DNA from: an uncultured Nitrosomonadales bacterium
GTDB lineage: Bacteria > Pseudomonadota > Gammaproteobacteria > Burkholderiales > Gallionellaceae
NCBI GenBank assembly: GCA_903934275.1
Contig: CAIZNF010000555.1
Span: 1 to 6,257 of the forward strand
DNA length: 6,257 nucleotides
Direction of reading: 5' to 3'
Shown here: piece after piece, positions 5,146-6,257 of the stretch
How the letters are laid out: every line of letters starts with the position of its first letter
Position numbering within the stretch: the first letter of the stretch is position 1
The notes under the pieces: model-generated
Database searches by the model: none
The model's input: only the letters and a program-made list of their open reading frames with translations
What the model was told of the DNA's origin: nothing
Position numbers and translations under genes: made by a program

Positions 5146-5169
5146 TGTAGTTACATTATAGCAACTACA
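5146..5169 (-). promoter_or_regulatory. brnTA promoter and likely BrnA operator
   Basis: A perfect inverted repeat TGTAGTT/AACTACA (5146-5152 and 5163-5169) flanks a perfect TATAAT -10 box (5155-5160 on the - strand). The box is preceded by TGC, giving an extended -10 that would compensate for a poor -35 region. A repressor bound here would cover the -10, as expected for autoregulation by BrnA. Confidence 0.7.
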
Positions 5170-5202
5170 GGTATGAAGTATAAGATGTTTTTTAAATCGG
5201 TG

Positions 5203-5309
5203 CCAGTTGGGGGTCGCGGTAGGGACAGAGGTCACCCCTCTCCCCAACCCCTCCCCCGCAAGTGGGGAGGGGCTTTTGCTTGTTGTCCATCACTTCCCCC
5301 CCCCAGTTG
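5203..5309. repeat. GC-rich intergenic repeat flanked by CCAGTTG
   Basis: The core CCCCTCCCC (5248-5256) and GGGGAGGGG (5264-5272) form a perfect 9-bp stem with a CGCAAGT loop, followed by CTTTT, so it can act as a terminator when read on +. Similar pyrimidine tracts occur just before it and at the window's right end. The block is bounded by CCAGTTG at 5203-5209 and again at 5303-5309. A run of nine C (5296-5304) ends it. Confidence 0.65.
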
Positions 5310-5312
5310 AAA

Positions 5313-5378
5313 GAAAATCTGCCCGTTAAAATACGGCATGCCATCAGCGCGGTTTGATCCCCAACGGGCTTGATTTTC
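5313..5378. repeat. Interrupted inverted repeat
   Basis: GAAAATC-T-GCCCGTT (5313-5327) pairs with AACGGGC-TT-GATTTTC (5363-5378), leaving a 35-nt interior that contains the palindrome GGCATGCC. The 14 paired bases are interrupted only by a one-versus-two base bulge. It may be part of a dispersed repeat or a folded RNA. No gene is implied. Confidence 0.45.
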
Positions 5379-5427
5379 AAAATTGCAGTCCTCACAGATT
5401 CGCCAATGGGAAGCATCAGTTTATTAC

Positions 5428-5500
5428 GTTGGACAAAGCGCAGCGTGCCCAGCATTAAAAAGGCATCTTCATTCGTTGGGCACGCAACGCTTTTCCCAAC
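5428..5500. repeat. REP/BIME-like inverted pair of GTTGGG...CCCAAC arms
   Basis: Two 26-bp arms (5428-5453 and 5475-5500) face each other across a 21-nt spacer. Comparing one arm with the reverse complement of the other gives 21 of 26 identical positions, sharing GTTGG, AAAGCG and GCGTGCCCA. Each arm is itself roughly palindromic. The flanking CTACG and this motif match a dispersed intergenic repeat seen in many beta- and gammaproteobacteria. It is probably mobilised in trans; no transposase is present here. Confidence 0.6.
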
Positions 5501-5560
5501 CTACGGTAAGGCAGCTTCACCTTCTTTGGTTCCGGCTTGTCCGGCTTAGGTATGCGTAGT

Positions 5561-5612
5561 TCGACATAGAGTGGTGAAGCACGCTAGAATTGTCTCACTA
5601 GACTAAATGGAG
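5561..5612 (+). promoter_or_regulatory. Promoter, putative operator and RBS of the second toxin-antitoxin operon
   Basis: TCGACA (5561-5566) and TAGAAT (5585-5590) are 18 bp apart, each one base from consensus. Just after the -10 lies GTCT-CACT-AGAC (5592-5603), and CTAGA occurs at 5584 and 5598, so a repressor could bind over the start site. GGAG (5609-5612) is the ribosome binding site, 8 nt before the ATG. Confidence 0.5.
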
Positions 5613-5620
5613 CCCAGATC

Positions 5621-5848
5621 ATGAATACGCAACTCTTGCAGCAAGCTCGTGTGCTCGACATTGACGAGCAGATCGAACTGGTTGAGGCCATCTGGGACGG
5701 CATCGTTAGTCGAGGTGCCGCGCCATCGCTGACCGAAGCGCAGAAAGTGGAAATTGACCGCCGCCTCGCAGATCATCTGGCTAACCCTGACGATGTGGTT
5801 CCCTGGAGTGAAGTAAAGGCTGCTGCTCTTGCCGAAATCAGGCAATGA
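5621..5848 (+). CDS. Addiction-module antitoxin (Unstab_antitox family)
   Basis: A 75-residue antitoxin of the putative addiction-module type paired with RelE/ParE toxins. The N-terminal half carries the family-like helix ELVEAIWDGIV (19-29), and the C-terminal half has PSLTEAQKVEIDRRLADHL (35-53) followed by a Pro/Trp turn (VVPWSEVKA, 59-67) that would wrap the toxin. The protein is acidic, small and complete. It neutralises the downstream toxin in the cytoplasm, and antitoxins of this family are normally short-lived. The start is set by GGAG at 5609-5612. The stop overlaps the toxin start by ATGA (5845-5848), so the two are translated in a coupled way, antitoxin first. DNA-binding and autoregulation are likely by analogy but not shown. 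Confidence 0.88.
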   Translation: MNTQLLQQARVLDIDEQIELVEAIWDGIVSRGAAPSLTEAQKVEIDRRLADHLANPDDVVPWSEVKAAALAEIRQ

Positions 5849-6141
5849 GTTTGCAGGTCACTTTTCATCGTGCCGCCGGTGCGGAGTTCATCGAAGCAAG
5901 TGCGTGGTATGAGGCCAAGCGAGTTGGTCTTGCTCTTGAGTTCATCACCGAGATTGACCGTTGCGTGTCGCTGGCATCTAAAAAACCTCTCCAGTTTGCC
6001 GTTGTTCGCGAAGAAATTCGGCGTGTCGTCGCGCTTAGTTTTCCATACAGCGTTTATTTTCGCGCAGAGGAAAATCGCGTTGTTGTCTTGGCGGTATTTC
6101 ATGGCAGTAGAGACCCTGCCATTTGGCAAGCTAGAGCCTGA
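5845..6141 (+). CDS. RelE/ParE family toxin
   Basis: A 98-residue toxin of the RelE/ParE superfamily. The helical N-terminal part has VTFHRAAGAEFIEASAWYE (5-23), the middle has REEIRRVVALSFPYSVYF (55-72), and the C-terminus has VLAVFHGSRDPAIWQ (81-95), the ending typical of ParE-like toxins. Members act on DNA gyrase (ParE) or on ribosome-bound mRNA (RelE). Sequence alone leaves the target open, although the FPY and HGSRDP pattern favours the ParE-like branch. The protein is full length with no obvious defect. It follows its antitoxin with an ATGA overlap and is transcribed away from brnTA. Two toxin-antitoxin operons so close together are usual in integron, plasmid or genomic-island settings. 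Confidence 0.9.
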   Translation: MSLQVTFHRAAGAEFIEASAWYEAKRVGLALEFITEIDRCVSLASKKPLQFAVVREEIRRVVALSFPYSVYFRAEENRVVVLAVFHGSRDPAIWQARA

Positions 6142-6197
6142 CATGTTGATGCAACGGAAGTAAGGGAGGCAGAAATTCTAAAGGTACCGTTAATCGT

Positions 6198-6257
6198 AAT
6201 TCAACATCTACCCCATCCCCCACCTAGCCTCCCCCTTGAAGGGGAAGGAACTGGACC
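6198..6257. repeat. GC-rich intergenic repeat at the window end, incomplete
   Basis: A pyrimidine-rich stretch leads to CCTCCCCC-TTGAA-GGGGAAGG (6228-6248), an imperfect hairpin with 7 of 8 pairs. It resembles the CCCCTCCCC/GGGGAGGGG element near 5248 and is probably from the same broad class. It continues beyond the window, so its boundary is unknown. The gap 6142-6197 holds no gene. Confidence 0.5.

Larger units (their letters stand above)
5132..5620. other. Divergent intergenic region, 489 bp, packed with repeats
   Basis: No gene is supported here. From left to right it holds the brnTA control region (5132-5169), a GC-rich repeat with a strong hairpin (about 5203-5309), an inverted repeat around 5313-5378, a REP-like pair of 26-bp arms (5428-5500), a tandem TCCGGCTTR duplication (5531-5548), and the promoter of the second toxin-antitoxin operon (5561-5620). 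Open frames across it consist of repeat sequence. Confidence 0.6.

Noticed and set aside
5174..5311. + strand ORF starting MKYKMFFKS that reads through the GC-rich repeat
   Set aside because: It overlaps the brnTA upstream region and is mostly Pro/Gly/Arg from repeat sequence.
5192..5455. - strand 87-residue ORF across the spacer
   Set aside because: Its C-terminal third is translated GC-rich repeat and its N-terminus lies in the REP-like arm; it is repeat sequence rather than a gene.
1..6257. CRISPR array, tRNA, rRNA or insertion-sequence transposase
   Set aside because: No regularly spaced identical repeats, no cloverleaf or rRNA signature and no transposase motifs were seen on either strand.

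Overview
The window looks like an accessory region of a proteobacterial chromosome, probably beta- or gammaproteobacterial. The basis is indirect: BrnT/BrnA and ParE-type toxin-antitoxin pairs, plus GC-rich and GTTGGG...CCCAAC intergenic repeats of a kind common in those groups. Base composition changes sharply from gene to gene (AT-rich at 1-440 and around 3880-4500, GC-rich in the radical SAM gene and both toxin-antitoxin operons), which suggests a mosaic built from several transfers. No rRNA, tRNA, CRISPR array or recognisable transposase was seen.

Left part (1-2423, + strand). An AT-rich unknown ORF is followed by a 466-residue radical SAM/SPASM protein with a PqqD/RRE-like N-terminus. 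Its stop codon overlaps the start of a 36-residue, three-cysteine peptide (ATGA). This is the layout of a minimal RiPP system: a maturase carrying its own precursor-recognition domain, translationally coupled to its candidate substrate. A perfect 10-bp hairpin follows. Beyond it lies a small membrane-anchored protein that may or may not belong to the system. No peptidase or exporter is visible.

Middle part (2424-4499). On the - strand there is a 42-codon gene missed by length cut-offs, with a good promoter and a strong ribosome binding site; its peptide starts with an amphipathic helix. Upstream of it, also on the - strand, are two unknown genes coupled by an ATGA overlap. On the + strand, a 33-residue charge-segregated peptide precedes a 130-residue protein with two likely zinc sites.

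Right part (4570-6257). A BrnT toxin/BrnA antitoxin operon (- strand) and an antitoxin/ParE-type toxin operon (+ strand) are transcribed divergently. Between them lie 489 bp holding the brnTA operator, a GC-rich hairpin repeat, two further long inverted repeats and the promoter of the second operon. The window ends in another GC-rich repeat. The most interesting candidates are the radical SAM/36-residue peptide pair and the 42-residue peptide.
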